This document shows, one piece after another, positions 28,853 to 37,199 of a stretch of 64,000 nucleotides of DNA (position 1 is its first letter; each line of letters starts with the position of its first letter). The translations under genes and the position numbers were made by a program. Origin of the DNA: Acidithiobacillus thiooxidans ATCC 19377. Lineage in GTDB: Bacteria; Pseudomonadota; Gammaproteobacteria; Acidithiobacillales; Acidithiobacillaceae. The notes under the pieces were generated by a model, which was not told the origin of the DNA, made no database searches, and saw only the letters and a list, made by a program, of their open reading frames with translations. The DNA lies in NCBI RefSeq assembly GCF_009662475.1, contig NZ_CP045571.1:3036501-3100500 (forward strand), in the 5' to 3' direction.

Positions 28853-29560
28853 ATGTGGTTAAAACTATTGGCCCAGACAAAACTTCAGGGCACAGATGCA
28901 ACGCTTTTGAACAACAATTTACAGCTATCCCCGACACAGATGGCCCAACATTGGCGTGATCTAGGCTGGCTGCGACAGATAAAAACCTACCGTATTCATC
29001 GACAAAGCAAGAGCTGGCAAACACATTGCTGGTGGCGCTACCCTGCGGGGCGCTGGCCCACCCCACCACGGGAACTGATCGTTCGGGCGCAAAGGGAAGC
29101 CACGGGGAACACCCCAACTCCGCACACAGTCATGACCTCACTGGAAATCGCGTCAAGCTTCGTCTGCAATGACACTCCCATGCAGATCATACTGTTTCAT
29201 CTCGACACACAAAGAATACTAACTGCTGTAGAAATGCAAAAAATTCAGGCAGGGCTAACCTTCCTGCACAGCAGATTAGAAATAGAATACCCTTTTCATC
29301 CTGAACTAAACCCAACAGATTTACGTATTGCACAATTACTGGTTAATGGTATTGGTCAAAGCCAAATTGCACTGCAACTTGGACAGAGTGAAAGCACCAT
29401 ACGTTCCCGGATAGCCGCACTATGCCGACGCCATGGGGTGCCAAACAGGCGCATGCTCCTCGCGCGCCTCCTAAGGACCATTGGCAGTAAAAAACAAATC
29501 GCCACGTTGCCTTTCGGGGCCACTTCTGACTGGAGTGAACAGCATGCGTCACAGATTTAA
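28853..29560 (+). CDS. LuxR-type helix-turn-helix regulator of the Tad locus
   Basis: A 235-residue protein whose C-terminal ~65 residues form a LuxR/GerE-type DNA-binding domain (LNPTDLRIAQLLVNGIGQSQIALQLG, then SESTIRSRIAALCRRHGV). The N-terminal part is not a receiver domain: it lacks the phospho-Asp pattern and is Trp-rich (WLRQIKTYRIHRQSKSWQTH), so the input signal is unknown. Its 3' end overlaps the start of the DUF4892-OmpA gene by 17 nt. Position between divergent pilus operons makes it the likely local regulator; this is inference. Confidence 0.75.
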   Translation: MWLKLLAQTKLQGTDATLLNNNLQLSPTQMAQHWRDLGWLRQIKTYRIHRQSKSWQTHCWWRYPAGRWPTPPRELIVRAQREATGNTPTPHTVMTSLEIASSFVCNDTPMQIILFHLDTQRILTAVEMQKIQAGLTFLHSRLEIEYPFHPELNPTDLRIAQLLVNGIGQSQIALQLGQSESTIRSRIAALCRRHGVPNRRMLLARLLRTIGSKKQIATLPFGATSDWSEQHASQI

Positions 29561-30509
29561 TATTTTCTTCTTTCTGACATTATCTTTAGCAGGATCAACA
29601 TCTATCCTTGCAGAAAATGGTCAAGATCTCCCCTTTCTGGGGCGATACCCCGGAAGCGTAGTGGATAATTATCGCAGTGCTCATTACGATGAAATAACAA
29701 TTCCACTGGGACCATTAGGTAAAAATGCTCTAACCCGTTCTGAAACACTGGAGGGCCAAATCACCTATATCAAATATCAGGTTCCCAGAGATCGCTCGCC
29801 ATTAGAAGTGATTCGCAACTATCAACAAGCTTTGCAGCATGCAGGGTTCCACATTTTATGGCAGTGCGCCAATCATAATTGCAGAACCAATGGAGATGCA
29901 TCCATTAATACATCTCTCTGGCGAAACGCGCCGACAGGCTATACAGGAGGCGTGGAAAATTTTCTTTTTGATGACGGGCGCATGTTAACAGCAGAACATC
30001 GAGCTGCTGATGGAGTACGTACTTTAGTTTTCATCAACGACAACACCCTGTTCGGTCACTCCCAGGATGCTTCAGCATATGCAATACAGACGCAGCCTAT
30101 GCAAAACGGGATGGTGTCCAGTTCGTCTGACCCTCTGACTAGCGAGAACATGCTCTATGAACTGAATAATAAAGGGCAATTTTCTTTGCATTTACCTTTT
30201 GACTTCAATCGCTCAACCCTCAGGACAGATGCCCAACCCTCCTTGAAGGCATTGAGTGATCTGCTAAAGAAGCATCCACAGTTACATGTACGAATTGAGG
30301 GACACACAGATCAGGCAGGTGCAGAAAGCTACAATCAAAAGTTATCTGTCACTCGGGCGGTAGCTGTTAAAAACGCCTTAATTGCCGAAGGCATTGATCC
30401 CCGGCGCCTTGAAACAACAGGCTATGGATCAAGCAGACCCTTAGTTAGCAACGATACTGAGGCAAATAGAGCCATCAACAGACGCGTAGAAATTATTAAA
30501 ATGGCATAA
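29544..30509 (+). CDS. DUF4892-OmpA family outer-membrane protein
   Basis: A 321-residue secreted protein. The signal peptide is MRHRFNIFFFLTLSLAGSTSILA. The N-terminal part (FLGRYPGSVV, YDEITIPLGPLGKNALTRSETLEGQ, IRNYQQALQHAGFHILWQCAN) matches the DUF4892 pattern. The C-terminal OmpA-like peptidoglycan-binding domain has VRIEGHTDQAG and RAVAVKNALIAEGIDPRRLETTGYG. ATG 29544 has GGAG 8 nt upstream; a longer frame from 29481 would spoil the signal peptide. It probably anchors the pilus secretin to the cell wall, as other OmpA-like proteins of tad loci are thought to do. Confidence 0.85.
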   Translation: MRHRFNIFFFLTLSLAGSTSILAENGQDLPFLGRYPGSVVDNYRSAHYDEITIPLGPLGKNALTRSETLEGQITYIKYQVPRDRSPLEVIRNYQQALQHAGFHILWQCANHNCRTNGDASINTSLWRNAPTGYTGGVENFLFDDGRMLTAEHRAADGVRTLVFINDNTLFGHSQDASAYAIQTQPMQNGMVSSSSDPLTSENMLYELNNKGQFSLHLPFDFNRSTLRTDAQPSLKALSDLLKKHPQLHVRIEGHTDQAGAESYNQKLSVTRAVAVKNALIAEGIDPRRLETTGYGSSRPLVSNDTEANRAINRRVEIIKMA

Positions 30510-31138
30510 TCGTAACTTGATTCTATCGTACCGAGCAGGATCCTTTCACAAGCCGGGAATCCTTATTTCGTTCTCAGCCATCAACCACATCCAGAGGATG
30601 TAAGTTTGCAAACCGACTCTTAAGTTGCACTCATGCTATTACTCCAGCAGCTCAGAAGTATTTGCTGCAAAATTTAGCTTCACTTAAACCGAGCGATCCA
30701 GCACCCTGAAATTTCTTCCACACATATCCTCGCCCACTACTATGTGATAAAAATCTGCGAGCACATGGTTAGCCGCAGTTGCAGCTGCGTCCATAAATAA
30801 ACTGATACACCATTGTAACAAAAACGAGTATCAATCTGCCACACGTCACACTATAACTCAACAACAAAAGTTACCATATTTAAACTATACAATAACGTTA
30901 TTTGTCATAAATTTAATACAAAACATCAGAAAAAAACTATAAAATAATATTTATACTATAAAAAGTAATAATTGTTAAAAAAATTAAATCATAAACCATA
31001 ATTACAAAAAAATATTTATTCAATATTTACAAATAATTAAAAAATAAAATGCGTGACTATTGACCATATTGTCCATGTTTTTATAGTGTGCTTAAATAAT
31101 ACAACACCAATCAATTAACCGGCCATTATGGAGGATTC
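30510..31138. other. 629-bp AT-rich leader region upstream of the first pilin gene
   Basis: No gene is seen here. Positions ~30840-31060 are extremely AT-rich with A- and T-tracts, suggesting curved DNA or a silencer-bound region. The first 300 bp are closer to average composition and include an imperfect palindrome CGCAGTTGCAGCTGCG near 30775. A sigma-70 promoter for the pilin lies at the right end (31060-31087). Confidence 0.55.
31060..31087 (+). promoter_or_regulatory. Sigma-70 promoter of the flp pilin gene
   Basis: TTGACC (31060-31065), a 16-bp spacer and TATAGT (31082-31087) predict transcription from about 31094, giving a ~45-nt leader. The pilin ATG at 31139 has a GGAGG site 4-5 nt upstream. 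The strong signals fit a highly expressed major pilin. Confidence 0.6.
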
Positions 31139-31417
31139 ATGAAACATTATTTATCCACGTCAAACCAGCAAAAAGAGTGCGGTCAAGGAATGACAGAATA
31201 TCTTATCATCGTTGCCCTCATAGCCATAACTGGAATTGCAGTATTTTCCTATTTTGGGCAGACGTTACGCCATCAAATGGCGGGTATTTCCCAGGAACTA
31301 TCGGGTAAAAGTGGAGGAACCGAAATCACTGCAGCGCAAGGCACTGCGGGGCAAGCAACAGGCAATGCCGCCATTCAGAAAAATATGAGCGATTACAAAT
31401 CTGACTTAGGAAAATAA
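31139..31417 (+). CDS. flp: Flp-type pilin (92 residues)
   Basis: The leader MKHYLSTSNQQKECG is followed by QGMTEYLIIVALIAITGIAV. Cleavage after Gly would put Glu at +5 and Tyr at +6, the Flp pilin signature, followed by the single hydrophobic helix. The C-terminal ~50 residues are polar, Gly/Ala/Gln-rich and longer than in typical Flp1. It is the first gene after a strong promoter, so it is probably the major pilin. No prepilin peptidase gene is in the window. Confidence 0.87.
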   Translation: MKHYLSTSNQQKECGQGMTEYLIIVALIAITGIAVFSYFGQTLRHQMAGISQELSGKSGGTEITAAQGTAGQATGNAAIQKNMSDYKSDLGK

Positions 31418-31513
31418 CTTTTCTTAATTTATAATTTTTATTCATTCCAATTGACAAATAATTTCACACGCACCTATCCGGATCATCAACTTCATATAAA
31501 TATGGAATTTATC

Positions 31514-33112
31514 ATGCGTTCAACGTCTATAAATATGATATTTACTGCGAAAAAAATCGCAGAATCCGGACAGGCAGCGTTATTTTCTGTTGCTTTAATT
31601 CCAGTCATACTGTTAGCAGTGTTGTTTGTTTTTAATACCGGACAGCAAACAGCTGTCAAACTTAAAACCCAGAATGCGGCTGACGCGGCAGCATTTTCAG
31701 CCATGCAAATGGAAGCGCGCGAACTAAATTTTATTGCTTACACCAATCGTGCTATGGTGGCAAATCAAGTAGCTATTGGTCAGACAATCAGTCTTGTTTC
31801 CTGGGGAAGATACATAAATAGTCTGGGTGTTAATATCCGGAATGTTGGAAATTTTGCCCAGATCATTCCAGGTGTAGGCTCAATCATAGCCACCATTACC
31901 AATGCCATTGCACAAAGCACCAACGTGCTGAATCAAAGCATCGAAACTGCAAGCAACGTCTTACTACCCGCATTGGATTTAGCCGATTCGGCTTTGAGTG
32001 GTTCGCAAGAAGCCTATCATCTTGCTAACGGTGTTTTCGATCCAGGAGGAGGCAACAATCATCCCGGTGGAGCAATGACAGCAGTTGCTGAACAGGTGGT
32101 TAAACTGAATGATGCCAACGGTCAATTAAACACAATTATTATGGCCACCAACCTAAGTAGTTATTTCAAAAATCGTGGGAATCTCCTTCAGCGTTGGGGC
32201 GGTGACAAAGAGCAGGCTCAAAACCGCATGGCCTCTATGATCAATGCCTCACGAGATGGTTTTACATCCACCCGGAATAATCTGCCTACACCTCTTCTCC
32301 CTGTTAAATCGGGAAATCTGTATGTTACCGGCTGGGAATTTCGTCGCGCTGGAGGCTCGGAGATAGCCAAAACTTCAGAAGGAAAGTTTGTCTGGTCCGG
32401 TATGGACACATTGTCATTACATGTTTGGGCCAGAAAAGGAATAATTTTGGGTGGCAAAAAATGGATTGAAATCCCATTAGGTTATGGAGCATCACAAACC
32501 GGTAATGGTAGTAATTTCTCCTATCCTGGTCAATATCTGGAAAAAAGTTCTACTCCCCAAACAGTTTTTCCATCTACAGTACGTACAGTCAACTTACCAG
32601 CCTATCAGGATTCCCGTTCGCAAAATGCTCAAGGGTCCAATATTGCTGCTTTCAAAAATCCCGGAGAGCAAGATAGCACGGGGGCATCCATGCGCTCGGT
32701 CGGCGGCGATGCAACACGTTTTTCTGCTGGTGGAATCAGTCGCTACTGGGATTTTAATCGGAATAGCCCACAACTTAAGGACGCGAATGGAGATCCAGCT
32801 GATGTAATGCCTTCTTATGTTGTAGTTGTGGAGCATGATCGCCAAAACGTACGGGATGCCAGCAACGCTTTGGGCATCAAGCAGTCCGCTCAGGATAAAA
32901 CAAACATTTCACTGGCACAGGACAATCCAGGCAAGCACATACGCTCCATGGCCAAAGCTCAAGCATTTTTCCGACGGCCTGCATCATTATGGCAACGCGC
33001 TGATGCCTATGACGAGCGCGCCAATCTTTTTAGCCCGTTCTGGGAAGCCCGACTAGTGGATTTGAATGCACGCGAAAGATCGCTGTATGCGACTTTGCTT
33101 GGCTTGCAATAA
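31514..33112 (+). CDS. TadG-like pilus assembly protein
   Basis: A 532-residue protein with an N-terminal membrane helix (AALFSVALIPVILLAVLFVFNTGQ), followed directly by LKTQNAADAAAFSAMQMEARELNFIAYTNRAMVANQ, the family pattern of TadE/TadG-like proteins. The large rest is exported and rich in Asn/Ser/Gly. ATG 31514 is preceded by GGA 8 nt upstream; ATG 31502 and a TTG at 31451 are in frame. Its stop lies 2 nt before the next gene. A role as a minor pseudopilin is inferred from the family. Confidence 0.75.
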   Translation: MRSTSINMIFTAKKIAESGQAALFSVALIPVILLAVLFVFNTGQQTAVKLKTQNAADAAAFSAMQMEARELNFIAYTNRAMVANQVAIGQTISLVSWGRYINSLGVNIRNVGNFAQIIPGVGSIIATITNAIAQSTNVLNQSIETASNVLLPALDLADSALSGSQEAYHLANGVFDPGGGNNHPGGAMTAVAEQVVKLNDANGQLNTIIMATNLSSYFKNRGNLLQRWGGDKEQAQNRMASMINASRDGFTSTRNNLPTPLLPVKSGNLYVTGWEFRRAGGSEIAKTSEGKFVWSGMDTLSLHVWARKGIILGGKKWIEIPLGYGASQTGNGSNFSYPGQYLEKSSTPQTVFPSTVRTVNLPAYQDSRSQNAQGSNIAAFKNPGEQDSTGASMRSVGGDATRFSAGGISRYWDFNRNSPQLKDANGDPADVMPSYVVVVEHDRQNVRDASNALGIKQSAQDKTNISLAQDNPGKHIRSMAKAQAFFRRPASLWQRADAYDERANLFSPFWEARLVDLNARERSLYATLLGLQ

Positions 33113-33671
33113 ACATGATGCTTCTCATGCTGAAAAAAATTCCTGTTAAAAAAAAATTATTTGGGGATAGCTCGCATAGTGCAGAACATGGGCAGTCACT
33201 CACCGAATTCGTCGTGCTTGCGGCTTTTGCAATAATTCCTCTATTTTTCCTTGCCATTTACACTGGCAAATGGAGTTTTACACAATTGCGAAGTATCGAG
33301 GCGGCGCGTTATGTAGCTTGGGAGAGAATAGTGTGGAGAAAGTCTCCTCCTCCAGGGCGGGAATGGTCCGCCATCAAAAATGACAGCGAGCTACGAAACG
33401 AGGCCGCAATACGTTTTTTTGGTCCTCACGGCATAGGGCTCGCATCTATCAACTCCGGCAATAGTAATACCGTAAACCCAATACTAACCCGACATGATGG
33501 CCAGCCACTACTCCGTAATTTGGCAGACATAAGCATTTCGACACATGAAGAAAATATCGCCGATGGAGTGTCTATGAAATTTTTGGGAACGCTCATGAAA
33601 ATCTCCAAAATCCCATTGCAGATGACTGGGCCCACAGTGGCAAACATCAGTGTGCCAGTAAGAGGTTTACC

Positions 33672-34973
33672 GGCTCTTCGTCAGATCGAGTGGGTAGGGT
33701 TTACAATGCAGCGGAGCAGTTGTGTCCCGAATAGGAGTTAGCTGATGGTCCCAGAAGAGCTGTTTTCTCTCGCGTTAGGGTTGGTACCGCCGTGGTTGGT
33801 GGACGATGTGACCTTCCAAGTGGAGGAGAAGCGCCTGGATCTGCACATCAACTTTCCCAAGGGCAGTCGCTTTGCTTGCCCCGTCTGTGGTGAGGAGTGT
33901 CCGGTACATGACACCCGTGAACATACTTGGCGGCACATGGATTTCTTTCAGCATGAAGCCTATCTCCACGCCCGCGTACCCCGTGTGATGTGCCCGGAAC
34001 ATGGGGTGCATCAGATCCCTGTTCCCTGGGCGCGGGAAGGCTCGCGTTTCACCCTGCTCTTTGAAGCGCTGATCATGACCCTGGTGCGGGAGATGCCGGT
34101 ATTGACAGTAGCCCGCCTGATCGGCGAGACCGACACGCTCCTGTGGCGGGTGATTGACCACTATGTGCCCGAAGCCCGTACCAGAGTGGATATGGCCCAT
34201 GTCCATGCCGTCGGCGTCGATGAAACCAGCAGTCGGCGCGGCCATGACTACATCACGCTCTTCGTAGATCTGGAAGCTAGGCGACTGCTGTTTGCCACCC
34301 CCGGTAAGGACGTCTCCACTTTTGCGCGATTTGCCACAGACCTTGAAGCCCATGGGGGCAGCGCAGAAGCTGTCACGGACGTCAGCATGGACTTGTCTCC
34401 CGCCTTCCAGAAAGGGGCTAAAGAGCATCTTCCCAACGCCCAGGTGACCTTTGATCGTTTCCACCTCATGAAGCTCGTCAACGAGGCCGTGGACGCGGTA
34501 CGCAGGAGCGAAGCATTTACCCAGCCAGACCTCAAAAAGACCCGCTGGCTCTGGCTCAAGAATGAACGGAAACTCAAGGTGAAGCAGAAAGAAAAGCTGC
34601 AGGCATTACTCAAAGACCAGAACCTCAAGACGGCGCAGGCCTACCAATTCCGCCTGACCTTTCAGGACATCTTCACGATCAAGAATCGCCATCAGGGTGC
34701 TACCCTCTTGAAAGCCTGGTTGGAAAACGCCAAGACCAGCGATCTGCCGCCTATCGTCAAGGTTGCCTACACCATCATGAATCATTGGGATGGTGTGCTC
34801 CACTGGTTTGAGAGCCAGATCACCAATGGAATTCTGGAAGGTTTTAACAGCCTCATTCAATCCGCCAAGGCGAAAGCTCGGGGTTACCGTACCCACAAGA
34901 ACTTTATCAATATGGCCTACCTGATCTTGGGTAAGCTGGATCTCAGGCTACCCACTTGAAATGACGAGGAACC
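33672..34973 (+). mobile_element. Complete ISL3-family insertion sequence
   Basis: A 1302-bp element. The left end GGCTCTTCGTCAGATCGAGT and the complement of the right end GGTTCCTCGTCATTTCAAGT form imperfect inverted repeats of the ISL3 type, continuing with GGGTAG on both sides. An exact 8-bp target duplication GGTTTACC flanks it (33664-33671 and 34974-34981). One intact transposase gene fills it. The clean ends and intact gene suggest a recent insertion. Confidence 0.93.
33745..34959 (+). CDS. ISL3-family transposase
   Basis: A 404-residue DDE transposase. The N-terminal zinc-ribbon has CPVCGEECPVHD and, ~35 residues on, MCPEHG. The catalytic domain includes VHAVGVDETSSRRGHDYITLFVD, VTDVSMDLSPAF (Asp) and the C-terminal SQITNGILEGFNSLIQ (Glu), followed by KAKARGYRTHKNFINMAYL. 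Complete, with no frameshift. Confidence 0.93.
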   Translation: MVPEELFSLALGLVPPWLVDDVTFQVEEKRLDLHINFPKGSRFACPVCGEECPVHDTREHTWRHMDFFQHEAYLHARVPRVMCPEHGVHQIPVPWAREGSRFTLLFEALIMTLVREMPVLTVARLIGETDTLLWRVIDHYVPEARTRVDMAHVHAVGVDETSSRRGHDYITLFVDLEARRLLFATPGKDVSTFARFATDLEAHGGSAEAVTDVSMDLSPAFQKGAKEHLPNAQVTFDRFHLMKLVNEAVDAVRRSEAFTQPDLKKTRWLWLKNERKLKVKQKEKLQALLKDQNLKTAQAYQFRLTFQDIFTIKNRHQGATLLKAWLENAKTSDLPPIVKVAYTIMNHWDGVLHWFESQITNGILEGFNSLIQSAKAKARGYRTHKNFINMAYLILGKLDLRLPT

Positions 34974-35263
34974 GGTTTACCCTCTTACGTCTACCTGCCA
35001 GGCAGCACCTTCTCAGATGGTATGCGATTTAACGCACAAGCAGCGGTTTTGACGGACGCATGGACAGCTAATGGTCCTGAAGAAGAAATCAGAATCGTTA
35101 AAACTCTCCTGCCCAGCGCCTATCTCGACAATGGTCTGATCAACACTGTAAAGACTATGGGAGGCGTACTGTTTCCTGAACTCAACCAGCTGGGCTACGG
35201 GCATGTAGATCCAGAAGTTCAGTATGGAGATCGCCTGCAACCTTATCCTGGAGATGGAAGGTC

Positions 35264-35935
35264 ATGAGAAAAAATCAACTTCTTCTTCTCTGTATGTTCT
35301 GCCTGGGTAACACAGGCGTTTGGGCGGGAGAAAATCCCCTCTTACTACCAACACCTGAAAATACTGTGACAGAGCCTTTAGCGGGCCGCCTCAAAATCAA
35401 TGGCGTGGATATTCATGCTACACAATTTCATGTCAATGCGGAGGAAGAGCGGCTGCGTTCCCATTTTGTCGAAGCCTGCGCCCAACTAAGAGGATCATAT
35501 ACCGAAAATAATCTTCGTGGTGAGCATATTCAGGGTTGTATAACTCCCCCATATTCGCTCACTAGCCAGTGGCATATGGAAGGGAATACTGCCTACGGGA
35601 CACTCTCCAGCCTACGCATGGACCAGAGGACAGAGCGTGATCCTCTGCCAGATGATTTGCCTCTCCCTGCGAATGCCGAGATATTGCAGGACATTGATAG
35701 TCACGATCATGGGATACACGGACGAGTTTTGCATATACATGTGAACATACCTGCATCTGATTTACGTACGCTCCTGGAAAAAGCACTTCTGGCACGACAA
35801 TGGCGTGGAAGCCCGGCAATGCAGGGGCAGATATCCGTTATTTCCATGAATAAGGACAACCGCCACCTCGATATGGTTATTGGTGCCGATGGAGTTGGTG
35901 AAAGTCGTGTCATTGTTGTGCTGGATCAACGGTAG
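35264..35935 (+). CDS. Secreted protein of the Tad locus, function unknown
   Basis: A 223-residue precursor with signal peptide MRKNQLLLLCMFCLGNTGVWA. The rest has no family I recognise. Two cysteines (EACAQLRG and IQGCITPP) could form a disulfide. The end is beta-rich (GRVLHIHVNIPASDL, HLDMVIGADGVGESRVIVVL). Its ATG overlaps the end of the split tadE gene (ATGA), so translation coupling is probably lost in this strain. Location implies an envelope role in pilus assembly. Confidence 0.7.
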   Translation: MRKNQLLLLCMFCLGNTGVWAGENPLLLPTPENTVTEPLAGRLKINGVDIHATQFHVNAEEERLRSHFVEACAQLRGSYTENNLRGEHIQGCITPPYSLTSQWHMEGNTAYGTLSSLRMDQRTERDPLPDDLPLPANAEILQDIDSHDHGIHGRVLHIHVNIPASDLRTLLEKALLARQWRGSPAMQGQISVISMNKDNRHLDMVIGADGVGESRVIVVLDQR

Positions 35936-35944
35936 AGACCGCCG

Positions 35945-36112
35945 ATGAATGAAAAAGGTCAGTCCAGCATTGAGTATGCCATCGTCGCCATATTTGCGCT
36001 CGGCTTACTGTTTGTGGGTGCACCCAGTCCCATCGTGCAACTGATGGATGCATTGCGGAAATTTTCCAGCGATTTTGGCTGGGCTGCAGCTATCGCCACT
36101 CTGCCTTTTTGA
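35945..36112 (+). CDS. Second, very short Flp-type pilin (55 residues)
   Basis: The protein starts MNEKGQSSIEYAIVAIFALG. Cleavage after Gly5 would leave Gln-Ser-Ser-Ile-Glu-Tyr, with Glu +5 and Tyr +6 exactly as in Flp pilins, then one hydrophobic helix and a short tail ending in LPF. The mature form would be 50 residues, closer to classical Flp1 than the first pilin. It lies 9 nt after the preceding gene and 9 nt before cpaB, so it is within the operon. Its ribosome site is weak. It may be a minor or tip pilin. Confidence 0.78.
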   Translation: MNEKGQSSIEYAIVAIFALGLLFVGAPSPIVQLMDALRKFSSDFGWAAAIATLPF

Positions 36113-36121
36113 GGATAACTC

Positions 36122-37183
36122 GTGTCGACTCAAAACATCCCTGAACCATCCGCCACCCCCCCATTACTGCAAAAGAAAAAGCGTGCCCTAAGTGGCTGGA
36201 TCATTTTGGCATTTGCCATCACAGCGGGTTTTGCCGCAGCAGTGCTTGCTATTCACACACTGGATGCTCAGGAAACTGCGCTGAAAAAACGCCTTCTAAG
36301 TGAATTAACTCCCAAGAAGGAAAGTACCGTATCAGTAGTTGTCCCAATAGAAAATCTACCCGCTGGTACTGTCCTTACCTTAGCCAAGGTAGCACGTCGC
36401 TTTATCCCGGCCGACAACGCTCCTGCAGGCGCAGTTCTGGATACAGATTTCGATAAGATCGCCTTGAAAAGGCTGCTCTTTCAGGCAGAAAAAGGAAAGC
36501 CAATTACACTGTCGATGATTAACGCGACAGAGAGTCCAGCGGACGTTCTTGACGATCAACACGTTGCATTGACCATTTCAGTAAATTCCGAAAATTCTCT
36601 GGATAAAATGCTGCGTCCAGGGGATCGCATCGATTTATTGTGGATCACTTCATCAAACATCTCTCATAACGCCGCCCTGAATAGCCTACAAACAATAAGT
36701 TCCACATCAGAGGGCTTTCTAGTGCGATTTTTAGGGCAGAATTTAAAAATAATTGCCACTGGGAGAGAACTTTCCCAAAACAATATTGACAATTCTTCAC
36801 AGGGATACAACACCATTACCCTTGAAGTGACTCCTTTACAAGCACAAGAAATTTTGGTTGCTCAAAAAAGCGGGGAAATCAGAATGGATTTACGTGGTAA
36901 TGAAAAAAATTCAACATGGCCAAAGCGTAGTGTTTCCTTGCATGACATCATTGGTTATCCACCTATTCCTCCTGCAGGAGTGGAATATATAGCGGGTGGA
37001 ACAACCTCGAACGGCCCAGCTGACATCACTAAAATATCCACTTCTGGACAGAAAAATGATGGAACGATTGAATCTAACCCGTCTTTCGAAGAGCACCACG
37101 ATCAGGAGCACAGTGTCTCCCCTGCTGAACAAAAAATCCAATATTTACCGTTTTCCTATATTCCTCCTTTACCTCAGTCCTGA
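36122..37183 (+). CDS. cpaB: Flp pilus assembly protein CpaB/RcpC
   Basis: A 353-residue protein with an N-terminal membrane helix (WIILAFAITAGFAAAVLAI), then a SAF-like domain (VVVPIENLPAGTVLTLAKVARRFIPAD) and LRPGDRIDLLWITS, the RcpC/CpaB core. CpaB works at the periplasmic face of the secretin. The C-terminal ~100 residues are Ser/Thr/Pro-rich and end in YIPPLPQS. The start is GTG 36122 with GAGGAT upstream. Confidence 0.9.
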   Translation: MSTQNIPEPSATPPLLQKKKRALSGWIILAFAITAGFAAAVLAIHTLDAQETALKKRLLSELTPKKESTVSVVVPIENLPAGTVLTLAKVARRFIPADNAPAGAVLDTDFDKIALKRLLFQAEKGKPITLSMINATESPADVLDDQHVALTISVNSENSLDKMLRPGDRIDLLWITSSNISHNAALNSLQTISSTSEGFLVRFLGQNLKIIATGRELSQNNIDNSSQGYNTITLEVTPLQAQEILVAQKSGEIRMDLRGNEKNSTWPKRSVSLHDIIGYPPIPPAGVEYIAGGTTSNGPADITKISTSGQKNDGTIESNPSFEEHHDQEHSVSPAEQKIQYLPFSYIPPLPQS

Positions 37184-37199
37184 CAGGAAATAGCCTCTG

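Larger units (their letters stand above)
33115..35267 (+). pseudogene. TadE-like pseudopilin gene split by an ISL3-family element
   Basis: The 5' part (33115-33671) encodes HGQSLTEFVVLAAFAIIPLFFLAIY, a pilin-like Gly-Gln...Glu motif plus helix as in TadE, and reads to VPVRGLP. The 3' part resumes after the IS with SYVYLPGSTFSDGMRF and ends at 35267, overlapping the next start by 4 nt. Removing the IS and one 8-bp duplication restores one frame of 280 codons. As it stands the product is truncated and fused to a few IS-encoded residues (stop at 33741). Confidence 0.88.

Noticed and set aside
28660-28959. 99-codon open frame in the AT-rich Tad intergenic region
   Set aside because: It overlaps the regulator start in another frame, lacks a ribosome site, and covers the TTGACA/TATTAT promoter.
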